NCBI GenBank assembly: GCA_021234155.1
Contig: JAJEKV010000005.1
Span: 12,222,787-12,286,786 of the forward strand
From: Isoetes taiwanensis
Taxonomy: Eukaryota > Streptophyta > Lycopodiopsida > Isoetales > Isoetaceae
DNA length: 64,000 bases
Reading direction: 5' to 3'
Under the pieces are notes generated by a model. The model was not told where the DNA came from. It was given only the letters and a program-made list of their open reading frames with translations, and searched no databases. This document shows, piece after piece, positions 11,663-22,650 of this stretch. Numbering within the stretch: position 1 is the stretch's first letter; each line of letters starts with the position of its first letter. A program made the translations under genes and the position numbers.

Positions 11663-12480
11663 TGCAACAACATTACATGCTCTGTACAGTTTTTGTGAGA
11701 ACATAGGCCTGCGTGTTAATCTCCAAAAGACCAAGCTCTTGATAGTTCAATCTTTTTAGCATACTATTCCAACTTTGCACTATGATAGCCATGAAGTTGA
11801 AGTTGTAGATAACTACAAGTATCTTGGTGTAGAGTTCTGTAAGAACACACTTTGGGAACAGTGTATTACCAAGCATGTGACTGCTGGCTGGAGAGCACTT
11901 TATGCAATGCAAAATAGTTGTTTTCGAGCAGAGATTCATGATTGGTCACAGAAAGCCCACTTTGTTTCGGGCTTTGGTAGAACCTGTTCTACTGTATGGT
12001 TCTGAAGTATGGGGGCCTGCCATTAGTACTAATGCTTGGGAGAGTTTGGAACGGGTGCAAAAGTCCTTTCTCACTTACAGCCTAGGAGTTAAAACTACGG
12101 GGATGCAGTTAAACCTACTGTTTCTAAATGTGGGATGCAGTTACCTTTAGCCCAAGTTAAAACTGGTCATTATCATGCACATATAAATCCCACTTTGGCA
12201 CCAGGACCACAAGCTTATTTGCTTGCTTTTGTTCAGGAAAAAGCTTGTAGCTATTGCATCAATTCGCATAGGGTCGCGCAAGCTACGGATTGAGAAAGAT
12301 AGATGGGAGCGGCCACAATTGCCACGAGAAGCGAGATTACGTGCATGTTGTTTGTTATAGGTTATTGAAGACGAAAACCATACTCTGCTAAGATGTCCTG
12401 CTTCTGAGATGGCCAGGAATCGTTATTTGACTTTACGCTTCCACAACTTCTCAGAGCCCCATCTGTGCATGACTTAGCAT
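11663..12480 (+). mobile_element. 5'-truncated LINE fragment (RT C-terminal region and zinc finger)
   Basis: Frames read LRVNLQKTKLLI and VVDNYKYLGVEF, then, after a frameshift near 11950, RALVEPVLLYGSEVWGPA and ESLERVQKSF. This is the region after the catalytic palm in plant non-LTR reverse transcriptases. Around 12270-12420 IEKDRWERPQLPRE and EDENHTLLRCP resemble the C-terminal zf-RVT finger. Stops and frameshifts are present and the catalytic palm is absent. The same family recurs on the minus strand at 21.3-22.65 kb (RALVEPVLLYGAK) and at 53.2-54.0 kb. Confidence 0.8.
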
Positions 12481-15400
12481 TATAGATACTTGAGGTTCTA
12501 GATGAGCGTCTTCAATTATTGAGCCCTCAGTAATCATCACCGCCTACTTATATTACCATCCTTTCCAGTTACCAAAAGCTCTAAAGTGCACATTCCAACA
12601 CAGAAGCTCAAACCCTTTTACCTTTGATCAGCTACTTGAACCGATGCTGGAAGGAGTAACATCAATTTAAAAAGAGTCTGATTCCATGATAAGAAACTCG
12701 AAAGCTGAAGATCCACTGGAGCTGTTATTCGCCATTTGATAAGATGATATGATTGGTTGTGCTGGGTTACCTTAACTTTGATAAGTTCCTGATGCAAGTC
12801 CCTACACACCAAGCAAAGTTAAAAAAAAAAAAAAAAATAAAAAGAGAAATGTGGGCATAAGGAAAAACCTATCTGCCTTGGCTATCATATCGCTATAGCT
12901 GGTGATGTGGTTTGCTTCAGTTTCAGTTACAACATTGGGCAATATCCTTATTACGTCGTTCATGATTGATCTGCTTGGGGTCGTAGATAGATTGGCCGAC
13001 ACAAAAAATAAACCATCACCATAGTTGGCCCTAAAACTCTCAGCTAATTAAACCTGTGCCCAACTATTATCTCCACAATTATTTGCAGTGTAAACTATGC
13101 TCAATCTCGATTAATTGCTGGAAATCTTCAATAATTGCCAACAGGCCTCTAAAATTCATAGACAATGGTCCTCTGCAGGTGAATAGATTAAAGAAATCTC
13201 TTTAGACATTTTGTTAAGATCAAAGCTAAGCAGTACGAGAAATAGCAGTAGAATGCTAAGCAGTTTACGGCCTCAAGATACAGCAAAAAACCTCCGCAGA
13301 GCACAATAGTCATTTTGGCATGCAAGACATGCAAAGCATGCAATCCAGCAACCTTGAAAAGCTCTTGCAAACTCTGTTCACAATGACATTCAAGCAGATT
13401 GAAACTAGAAGCTCGATTTAATAGTTTTTTTGTGGCAGGCCATCCAAAAAAGATTATGTTGCCATCTTATTCTTGCAGAGCTAGAATGGTTGTTGTTGTA
13501 GAAGAAAGTTGAGCCTCCGAGGTTTTGCACACTCCAAAGTGCTGAAAGGCAAGCCGCACTCACGAAACATATCATTAAAGAAACAAAAAATGATGGAAGC
13601 TCAGCCAATTTCCTGGACGCAGATGGCTTTGCTTTGGAACAAAGCTATTGTACACCTATGTACATGCGAATCTGTTCTACAACAACGGGTCTTAAAAAGG
13701 ATGGAAACGAGCAGGGGTGTTGTGCTAAAGTAGCCGAATATGCGACATGTCATAAAAATTTCTAAAGAAGTGTTGCACACAAAAATAGCTGACGTGTTGC
13801 AATTATAGAGAAGAATCTTTGAATATTATGCAAAAAGCATCATCCTACAATATTTATATAGGTTAATATCCGTATAGGAAAAAGGGACCCATAAAACATT
13901 TATTAGTTTTTTCCAAGGGTGCGGTCTGTAGGTGATCTTCGATCTTGGTACAGTTTTGATTGCCCTTTGTCATCTCTTCCTTGCAGTTCTCGTAGGATCA
14001 AACCATCATCTGGGGAATATGCTCTGTAGGCCCTTTCCTGATGGGTTGATTTTTTGAGGCTAGGTTGATCTAGGAAGGATAGATTTTGTGCAGGCTGAGA
14101 TGTCTCAAATTGAAGCAGATTCATGGTCGGGATTTATACTGGGTAAGATTCATCTGAAGAGGTAAAATCCTGCAGTTTTATAAAGTATTATGGTTTACTC
14201 TTACCCTTTCTTGCTGGGGGGATAGGCAAAATGTGATTGAAAGAAAAATTAGGTACTTAGGCATGTTTGTGACTTCTTAGTTTATATGCAAGTAGATTGT
14301 TGGGATTGTTTTGAATTGAATAGCCGAGCTAGGGATATGTTCTAGGCAAAAAATCTACATATCTTTCACTGGGCCTTTGAGGGAGGAGCCTGGCAGTTGG
14401 CATATTCTTTGTCTAGCCAGCTTAGGTTGAATGCTTGCCCGAACAATGTAGCATTTGATTTGATTCAATACATAGATGGTTTATTTGTTTATAAGCTGAG
14501 AGACTAGCAGAATCCATAAAGCGATGGCAGCTTTTATGAGTAGAGTGGCAGGCTGCTCTTCTTACACTATTTTGTATTCTGGTAAGAGTATGCAGTGGCA
14601 GCTTGGTGGTATAGGTTGCCTTCTATTCTACTCCAAAAGTAATGTATAGGTAGAATTGGTGATGTGCTCTGATTAACAAGTTAGTTGTGCTAATATGTAT
14701 GAAGGATGTATGGGCTCCTTGATTGGATAACAGAAGTGGAAGACTCCCTCACGGGGTGACCCTTATCAGTGGAGATTGCCGAGCTAGGGGATACACAATA
14801 GCTTTTATATCTTGCACCAGGCTTAGGGGAGAAGTTTGGAGGCTACACTTGTTCTAAGTCTAGCCAGCTTTAGGCTTTTGTGACCCTCTTCAATGCAACA
14901 CTACACTATGCATTTTGAGAATCAGGTTTATTTATTGGTATCTATCTTATACTCTTTTGAATTGCTGCTACTCACCAGAATAAGTTTCAGTTCATGGAGG
15001 ATAAAGATGGTTATTCCTGTAGTAGTCTTCCTTGAAGATTGAAACATTGTACTCTGTACTTTTCATTATATAAAATACAAAGATTTATTTTTCTCCCCCC
15101 TCCAAAAAAAAAAAATCCCTAATAAAAAACTAAATTTTCATTTAATTTATCTTACAATTTAATGCCACAATTTCAACTCCCGAGAGCAACAAAAACATAC
15201 AGGCTTCTCTTAAGCACGCTGCAGATGCCACAATAAGAAACACGATCTTCAGCCGCACATAGAACCATTGAACTAAAAAAAAAAAACCAATCAAATGGCT
15301 ATCATATTTTTCACCCGAAAATAATTTAACCCTGAGCCTAAAAATGATTGCAGAACTCTAATGGCAGGTGCCCAAGGTATCAATACAAGTAAAACAAGAA

Positions 15401-15484
15401 AAATTTGATGTTTTCTTGTGTGCGTAGAACCTAGACTTGAGACAATCCACAATAAAGTTGGTCAGGCCAAAAGCACTGCAATAT
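12481..15484. other. Intergenic, no gene recognised
   Basis: Mixed sequence with a poly(A) run at 12821-12838. Between about 14340 and 14880 a phrase around TCTAGCCAGCTT recurs with similar neighbours, suggesting an old duplication. The stretch ending near 15080 (TTTTCATTATATAAAATACAAAG) looks like a retroposon or transcript 3' end followed by an A run at 15106-15115. No coding motif was recognised on either strand. Confidence 0.4.
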
Positions 15485-17181
15485 TCATGTTCCTCGCTTG
15501 ATTCGCTTCCAAAAACCTACAATTGTATCGCAAAGGGCTACGTGAGGACGTTTTCTCTTTGGCTTTTGTCCTGCAGCCTCTGAAGAAATTTTGCACATAA
15601 ATTAAACATTGAAGCGTCAACAAAAAAAAAGAGCCTCACTTATCGCTTACCAGAACCCTTGAGCTGAAGAAGCGCGCCTAGGAAGGTGGCTCCACGCACA
15701 GCAAAGTTATAGTAGTCAATGCCCAGCTCTTTCATTGCGTTTTGAATATGATCAGCTTTTCCAATCAAGAGCTTTTCCTTGATAACCCACAATTGTTCAC
15801 AAATATCTTCAAAGGTAGGACGCTTCTCGGCATCCACCTCCCAACAGCCAACTATCAAGCTTTTTAAACTCTCAGGGATCTTCCTTTCCAAAGACTCCTG
15901 TTTCAACTTATCCCTTATTAACCCCACAGGTTCGTTTCCCATTCTGTATCTGTTTTCTAGTGTCCTTGTAGGAGTGCTTGTGAGGATTTGAGAGCACACT
16001 ACCCCAAAACTATACACATCCACTTTTCTTGAGTAGTTTGCGCTCCCTTTCAGCATCTCTGGAGCCATATACATTTTTGTGCCTCTATACTCTGTATGAG
16101 ATTGTATTGTATCGAAATTTGTCTTTGAAATACCAAAATCAGCAAGCTTTATTTGGAAACTATTATCCTTATTTATGTTTAACAAAATATTAGGAGGCTT
16201 CAGATCTCTATAAATTACATCTTTGGCATGCATACATTTCATTGCTTTCGCAATTTGCAATAGGATGTCAACTGACTGCAATGTAGTTACTTCATTTTTC
16301 CCGATGACTGTCTCCAGATTTGTCTCCATCAACTCTAGAACAAGGTGCCCTTTGTTGAATGTTTCGTTGCCTTCAATCTCTTCTGTCCGATAATGGCCTA
16401 ATATCTGCACGATGTGTGCCGAATCATCAGGGGTCATTTTTCTATACACATTAAGTTCATACTCAAAATCACTGCTATACTTGAACTCCTTTACAGCTAC
16501 AGAAATAGTATTGCACCATAAAAATTTGCGAACATCCCCAAAGCTGCCTTCCCCCAAATTAGACTGAAAAGATAGATCCTTGATGTCAATCGTTTGTAAA
16601 ACACCCTCTTCTAGCAATGATCTTAAACGATTATGAATTCTAAACATCAATGAATCAGAGGCCCTTCTTAAAGTTCTTGAAAACGCAAGTTTGTCTCGGT
16701 TAAAAGCCCATTCTAGACTTCCATGGAGAGCCTTGCAATCAAGCTCTACCTTAGACTTAATCTGATCTATCAGCTCTACTTTATCCACAGCCTTAGCAAA
16801 TTGTATCAAATCGGAGATTAATTGGTTAACCATTTGGGAGTATCTTCTTACATCATCAATAATTTCACGAAATTGTCCTAAACTGCCCAGAATTATAAAA
16901 ATCACACCTGGAGAGGTTTCATCTGCACAAAACGTAACGAATTCCATGCCCCTTTTCAAAACTCTGACGAGCTCTTCTCCGACGGGAGCTGCCATTCCTA
17001 TTTCCTCTCGAAATGGCCCAAGCCATTGTTGAGCATACTGTGCCACTGAATAAACCAAAGATCTGAAGACAAAGCACTGGTTTTCATAAATCAAGTTGCC
17101 CCTTTCTATAATTTGGATGATCTGGGACGGAAGAGCTACTAATATTGTAGCCCAATTGTAATCATCATCGCGGAATTCCAT
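15485..17181 (-). CDS. MLKL/RPW8-like helical-bundle protein kinase (TKL type)
   Basis: The main exon (17181 to 15651) starts at ATG and encodes an N-terminal helical region (about 1-200) like the HeLo/RPW8 bundle of plant MLKL-type proteins. A kinase domain (about 205-470) follows: glycine loop LGEGSFGDV (209-217), VAVK lysine 231, catalytic loop YRDLKPPN (Asp326), DFG at 348-350, APE at 373-375 and the C-lobe arginine at 454. All catalytic residues are present, with HRD changed to YRD. Read without splicing the protein ends at codon 513 (GSGKR, TAA at 15640). A GTAAGC donor at 15650 and TTTCTTCAG acceptor ending at 15580 would remove 71 bp and add 31 residues, including basic QKPKRKRPH, giving 541 aa with stop at 15485. 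Plant MLKLs form pores in immune cell death and are mostly thought to be pseudokinases, so kinase activity would be notable. It stands alone. The exon 2 choice is inference. Confidence 0.85.
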
Positions 17182-17353
17182 CGCAAATTTCCTTTCGTTT
17201 GATAAAAGTCTATCGTGAACTTAGAACTTGTGCCCGGGCAGGGACGTGGAAATTGGTGAAAATCTAACAATGAACACAATAAAATAAATTTATCCTGGCG
17301 GCAGGCCAACGCTAACCTTTCTCTTAATGACGCTAGAACAGTGTGTGTGATAT

Positions 17354-17398
17354 AGACCCCATAGGCCGATTGGCCTCCGCGGACGATAAAAGAACCTT
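17354..17398 (+). mobile_element. Short LINE 3'-terminal remnant
   Basis: CCCATAGGCCGATTGGCCTC followed by CGCGGACGATAAAAG matches the 3' terminus of the LINE copies at 21.3 kb (minus) and 53.9 kb (plus), where the same phrase precedes the ATTCT-repeat tail. Only about 45 bp remain here and the tail has degenerated to TTCTTTCCTTCC. Confidence 0.65.
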
Positions 17399-17490
17399 CT
17401 TTCCTTCCTCCTCTAAAATTAAGGAGTTAAACTCATTGAGGATTTTTTGTTTTTTTCTTTATTTGAGAAAAAGGAAGGATTATATTAATC

Positions 17491-17530
17491 ACTAGTAAAC
17501 GTGTGCCCGGCGTTGTCGGGCTAATGTCCT
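17491..17530 (-). mobile_element. Helitron-like 3' terminus
   Basis: On the minus strand the sequence reads GCCCGACAACGCCGGGC (a 7-bp-stem hairpin with one mismatch), then ACACGTTTA and CTAG followed by T. Helitron 3' ends have a short GC-rich hairpin about 10 nt before CTRR, inserted before T. The same arrangement occurs on the plus strand at 44718-44746. Further degenerate copies of the hairpin neighbourhood lie at 17935-17975 and 18090-18128. The TC 5' end was not located. Confidence 0.6.
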
Positions 17531-17934
17531 AGCATATACTTTTACTCGGCCCTTAATGTTCATATTGTGTGCAACTTCCGTCAGCAGCATCTTGATATTT
17601 GCAAGAAATTTGCTTCATCCTTAGATGTAGTTAAGTACATTAACAAAAAATAAGTACAGAAATATAAAACACGAAATTTTGTCTTAGTTCATTGACGTAG
17701 TTTAGTTCATAATGGAACTCTAAATACGCGTCTCCACATGGTGCACATAACCAAGGGCCTAATGTTGTACTTTGTTGGATGCTCTCGTGATATATTCACT
17801 TCACCTACAGACAACATCTTAGCTGAGGTAAAAGTGAAATGCACGTGTGATTTATTGATTCCAACTGCCCACGATGCTCACGACTATCAAGCACGTGAGA
17901 CAACTCATCCCGAAGGTAGGCTTATATAATGAAA

Positions 17935-18128
17935 ACATGTGCTCGGCATTGCCACGCTAATGTAGACAACTTCCTAGTACACGCACAGGTTGATGTTTGG
18001 AAGAGTTGACATGATTTACTTTTCTAATTATTTGTTGTTGTTATCAACGTATTAAATTTGCGTTTAAAAGACATGTTTTAGCAGATAAAACAATGCACAG
18101 CAAATGTGTGCACGACATTGTCAGGTGT
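17935..18128 (-). repeat. Two degenerate copies of the Helitron-like 3' end
   Basis: Minus-strand TTAGCGTGGCAATGCCGAGC then ACATGTTTTC (17935-17965), and CCTGACAATGTCGTGC then ACACATTTGC (18095-18125), align to the Helitron-like end at 17491-17530, including the preceding ACATTAG and following ACACGTT positions. The hairpin stems are decayed and CTAG is lost. Confidence 0.5.
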
Positions 18129-18359
18129 TGATTGGGCACTCATCAAGCTAGATGTAGGGGGTTTTAAAGTATGGTTTGAATATCATCAAAATGGCATATA
18201 AGCACATCCTTTTCTTATGTGCACTTATGTGCGGCAACAATAAATTAAACAAATGGTTGCATCTATATATATATACAAGAAAATTAATACGTCCTACGAC
18301 GCATTGTTCCAGTTTTAGTATGTTCTTACGGTGTAAGGCCCTATAGTGCTCTAAATAAC

Positions 18360-18860
18360 CAACGATTCTACTGAGATTCTCTTAGGTTCTCCTAGATTCT
18401 CTTAGAATTTTCTATTTTGATTGAGGTGCTTACCCATGAGCATTTAAAACCTTCTAAAATAATCTATTTTGGATCTATGCAATATTTTTAAAACATTTTC
18501 TATTTTTAGACTGAGGCGCTTGCCCTGAGCATCTAGAATATTTTCTTTTTTCAAGATTTATATTGTACACCTTTATTATGAAACATTTTAGAACATTCTA
18601 TTGTCGCTCTTTGCAAAATCTTAAAAAAACTCTAAGATTTCATCAAGATTTTCTTAGATTCCCTTAGATATTATGAAGATTCCCTTAGATTCAATTAGAT
18701 TTTAAGAGATTCCATTAGACTTGTATATTTTCCTAGATTCTCTTACAATTTATGAGATTTCCTTATATTCCCTTTAATTCTCTTGGATTCCCTTACATTC
18801 TAGAAATTTCTAGAACATTTTAGAACTTTCTGGAACATTTTGAAACTTTCAAAACATCCT
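18360..18860. repeat. Degenerate CTTAGATTC/TAGAACATTTT low-complexity array
   Basis: The stretch is made mostly of imperfect reiterations of TTCTCTTAGATTC, CCCTTAGATT and, towards 18800, TAGAACATTTTAGAACTTTC. No clean period could be fixed by eye. It ends just before a tRNA-like block. Confidence 0.6.
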
Positions 18861-18937
18861 AGAATATTATAGTCTATTTTATCCTAATTACAACATTACC
18901 CTTAAGTATATTTGAAACATAATTTTTTCATAGAATT

Positions 18938-19012
18938 GATGCTTGGTCTAGTGGTTAGAGTGGGGGGTTTGGGGGGTTGAGGACCAGGGTTCGAATCCCC
19001 CCAATAATATAA
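18938..19012 (+). mobile_element. tRNA-derived SINE head (or tRNA pseudogene)
   Basis: TGGTCTAGTGGTTAGAGT is a good RNA polymerase III A box and GGTTCGAATCC a perfect B box, spaced as in tRNA genes. The flanks ATTGATG and CAATAAT could pair 6 of 7 as an acceptor stem. The middle is a G-rich run that cannot form an anticodon stem, so it is not a functional tRNA. A body with degenerate repeats follows (19030-19340). Confidence 0.6.
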
Positions 19013-19044
19013 AGAATTTTAGAAGCCTTTCCTTAAGGAATGAG

Positions 19045-19340
19045 CATCCAATATGAGCCTTAGGATCTTAGACTCGATCAACGATCAAGATCTCACCATA
19101 TAAAAGCAATATGAGCCGTAGGATCTATTACATATAATTCCTAAAGCCACGTGGACCGTAGGATGTGTCTCCAAGCCACGTGAGCCATCGGATCTTGGAC
19201 CGACGGTCAGGATCAGATCAATCTGGACCGTAGGACCATGGTACACATATTATATATATGTAAACTCCCAGGCCATCTGGGCCGTAGGATACGTCCCAAA
19301 TCCACGTGAGCTGTCGGATCTCGAACGGACGGCCGGATAA
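19045..19340 (+). repeat. Degenerate CACGTG-GRCCGTAGGATC repeat block
   Basis: At least seven variants of the phrase CCACGTGGACCGTAGGAT occur, for example ATATGAGCCGTAGGATC, CCACGTGAGCCATCGGATC and CATCTGGGCCGTAGGATAC. Several copies contain the G-box core CACGTG. The block lies directly downstream of the SINE-like head and may be its body or a separate element. Confidence 0.55.
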
Positions 19341-19399
19341 GCGCGAAACATAAGAACATCAGATATATTTTTTTTTTGAAGAACTGGGTCATCAATATA

Positions 19400-21289
19400 T
19401 TAAAAGAATGGTAATGTTACAAAGCAATTGAGGAGGAAGGAGAACTGCCCCAAAGAGACAGCGATACCTCGACACTCCACAACAAACTCACAAAAAAAAG
19501 GCATGCACAAAGGCATGCGATTTTTAAAAAACTATAAACTTGAATCTGCAACATATAAACCTGAATCTATATTTACTCACCAATTTTTGTTTCGGTTCGT
19601 CTCTTGAATTTCAATGAGATAGGCCACACAACATATCCCCTCATGCAATGCCCATAAAACATTAAGATGTTGCCCTCAACGAATTTCCAACCAATGTGGA
19701 CTTGTTCAATTTAATGACCTTGTGCCTTGGACCAATAGATTTTGCTCTCAATCTGAATCATGGGCCTTGACCATATTACCTTACTATTAGCTTTCTCTTT
19801 ATTTTGTGATTTTCTCCCGTTGGAAGTATTAAGGCTAGCCAGCAATTTCCCCCCTTCTATATCACCAAAGTGACATTTCATATCAAGATTTTAACCTACT
19901 CAAAATGCTCAGGTTTTTAGAGCTTTACCTAGAAATAAGGATGGTTCTTTATTGAAGCTTCTCGTTAGTGAACTTTTAACTGCAAAAACCCTCAGACACA
20001 ATTTAAAGAACAACTCATGTACAACCAAGACAGACAGAGGACCGACAGAGGACCGACCGACGTGCAAATTATCGCAATTCTCACAAAGGTTTTTTATATC
20101 AAATAATTTAAAGTTCATTTTCAGAAGGAAATAATCTAATTGTAATTCTTATTGTCCTTCACATAAAAACGCATATGAATTTGCGTTTTAATACAATAGA
20201 AGATCTGGTGCAGACTAAACATTGTGCAAAAAAGAACTTCTTAAGTGGTGGTATATTTTGCAAAGAATGCCAGTCCATTCAGTAGGTAAGAGCTGCACGA
20301 TGCAAATATCACACAAAGTATATGCACAAAGTATAGTATCCTGCACATTAGGATAAAACACCAATACATGATGAATACCTAAGATGCTCAATTTTGCTTA
20401 AGATAAAATGCTACCATTTCAAGGTGTTCTTGTAAGGTTTTGCAGCGTTAGCTCAATACAAAAAAAGTTAAAAGATCCCTGAACCGTTGAAGAAGAAATG
20501 CCTCTATTTGCAGTTTGTTGCTCCACAAAATTTGAGAAAGACACATGTAAAACAAATTTCTAGTGCATGGCACAGCCAGAAGAACTGGGGACATTAGTGG
20601 GCAAATTATTGGACGTAGATTATAATCACCATACCATGTAACACATATGTTTAGTACCTTTAAAGCAACGGCTTTGTCCTTGGTGCTTGTTCCAAAAATT
20701 GGGCCAGAGCTTGTCAGATGGAAACAAAAAAGCATCAGTTAGGAATGCTTCAATCATACCAAATTCAACAACAATTGATAAAAGAAAAAGCATGTTTACT
20801 GGGACAATTTAGTCCTTATCAGAAAAGAAATATTGGAGGACTGTTGCAGAAGATGAAATGTCTACAAAGATAAAGAAACGGGTCTTGGAAACTTGCATAT
20901 TATTATATGTTGTTTTGCACGTGCTGGTGGGAGTCTGAAACCTGACATTCAACATGAAGAAATATCATTTAGAAACAAACATTACTATCACTATAAGACA
21001 GGAACGAAACATTAGATTAACATTTGCAGAAACTCCATTGGTAGTCTAAGGCCACCATAGAGAACATGCTTAAAATTATCAATGCTCTAAAATTTCGTGC
21101 TCCGTGTCCATAACTTGCCAATGTGTAGTTATCAGATTAGAACAGATGTATAGTTATTAGCTTAGAACGTATGTGGTAGTTGCAGTAACAAAGAATTTCA
21201 TGACAAAAATATGTGCACAGAAAAACATGCTTGATCTTTTTATCGGAACAGAAAATTGGATGACTGTTGCAGAAAATGAAACATCTACA
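19400..21289. other. Intergenic with a diverged duplicated module
   Basis: The part around 19974-20115 (TTTTAACTGCAAAAACCCTC to ATATCAAATAATTTAAAG) matches two places near 25.13 and 25.54 kb. A second pair, GGACTGTTGCAGAAGATGAAATGTCTAC (near 20837) and GATGACTGTTGCAGAAAATG (near 21259), shows a further local duplication. No intact gene is seen. Confidence 0.45.
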
Positions 21290-21291
21290 AA

Positions 21292-22650
21292 TAGAATAGA
21301 ATAGAATATGATTTTATCGTCCACGGAGACCACAAAGAGAGAGCAGCAGGCGTATTACTACCAGGATTAAAAACCCCTCACTTCGGCAAGGGTTTCGGGG
21401 AAAACCTTAGTAGCAATAAGGATGTCGACATACCGCACGCGCTTATATACATAATCACAAGTACAACCGGTTAATGTCCCCGGGGGGCATAACCGAGTCC
21501 GCTTATCCATTACCTCCCTCGAGGTACGATCCCAACAAGCCTACAGAGGCCGTGGCTCTCGAGCTCATGCAAGGCCTCGATGGGGCACAACTAACCGAGC
21601 ATACCGGCCCGATATGCTCAGATTCAGACAGTGCCCTCAGGAGGGCGGACTTTCATCCTCAATGGCGCTGTGACAAAGATTGACGGACTCTGCCCTCACG
21701 CCGCTCCCAATCCATCTCCCCTGCCTCAATGCGGAGGTGGTGTGCACCTGCGCGAATGGAAGCAATCACCCCGCGCTTTTCATGGGTAGATGGGTGCACG
21801 TGGTAGTGGTGTGGGCCCCTCGTGAGCATGGGATTAACCTCGCCGCCGATAATTTGCCACCTTGACATGTGACAGGCCTCCAGATCCCAAAGCTTTGGCC
21901 ATGAAGCAAGCATCCAAGTATCTTTCAAGGCAGGCCAAGCTTCTTCGGTGTGTGACCACCGTCCACATCTCAGTGTGCTCGCACATTCCATAGCGAACCA
22001 CCGGGCTTAATGCTTGTCTTTCCAAAGAAGCTTTGAGTCGCCAAGGGCCCATCGCCATTGCCAAAGCAAGGTTGGGCAGCGGCTTCATCCATAGCCACCA
22101 CCTTCCTCGGAAGTAAATAATGTGACGCCCAAATGACCTCCAGAATGGAAGGAAGCCTCGCCTCGAGCAAGATCCGATATGGGGACCGTGGATTTCACCC
22201 AAAGGTTTCGGGCCAAGAAGGCCTTCGCACTGCCTAGATCGCTCCAAGTGGTGAGGGATATCACCGCCCCCACACTTCGCCCCATAGAGGAGGACCGGTT
22301 CAACCAAGGCCCTCAACAAGTGTGCCTCGTGACCCCATGCATACTAGGCCTTTGTGATCGTTGTTTTGCATTGCATACGGCTTTCCAACGCAAAGGACCA
22401 TTAACCCGATGGATGCATCCCGCTGTGTGGTAGTAGAAAACTCAATGCCCAAATACTTATAAGATCCGAGCCACCTCCACTACCCCGCCCGGTAAGTGAA
22501 TGAGGGAAGGCATGGGTGCCGGATGATGGGACCAAAGAAGACCCTTGTCTTGGGCAAGTTAACTCTCATGTCGCGAATTGGCGTAAAGTGTCCAAAGCAT
22601 CCGTGTGGCGCATGTCCTCCTGGGTATATGCGAGGTGTCAACATCATCAC
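21292..22650 (-). mobile_element. 5'-truncated LINE, same family as at 11.7 and 53.2 kb
   Basis: Minus-strand frames give YAWGHEAHLLRALVEPVLLY, then FRGRWWLWMKPLP and LALAMAMGPWRLKASLERQ, then VNPMLTRGPHHYHVHPSTHE and KRGVIASIRAGAHH. This is the connection and C-terminal region of a non-LTR reverse transcriptase, interrupted by frameshifts. The 3' end holds AACCCTTGCCGAAGTGAGGG, CCGTGGACGATAAAATCA and then a tail of ATTCT repeats (21292-21310). Higher GC than the neighbouring DNA suggests a fairly recent insertion. The RT palm is absent. It sits within the local duplicate at CTACAAA. Confidence 0.82.
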
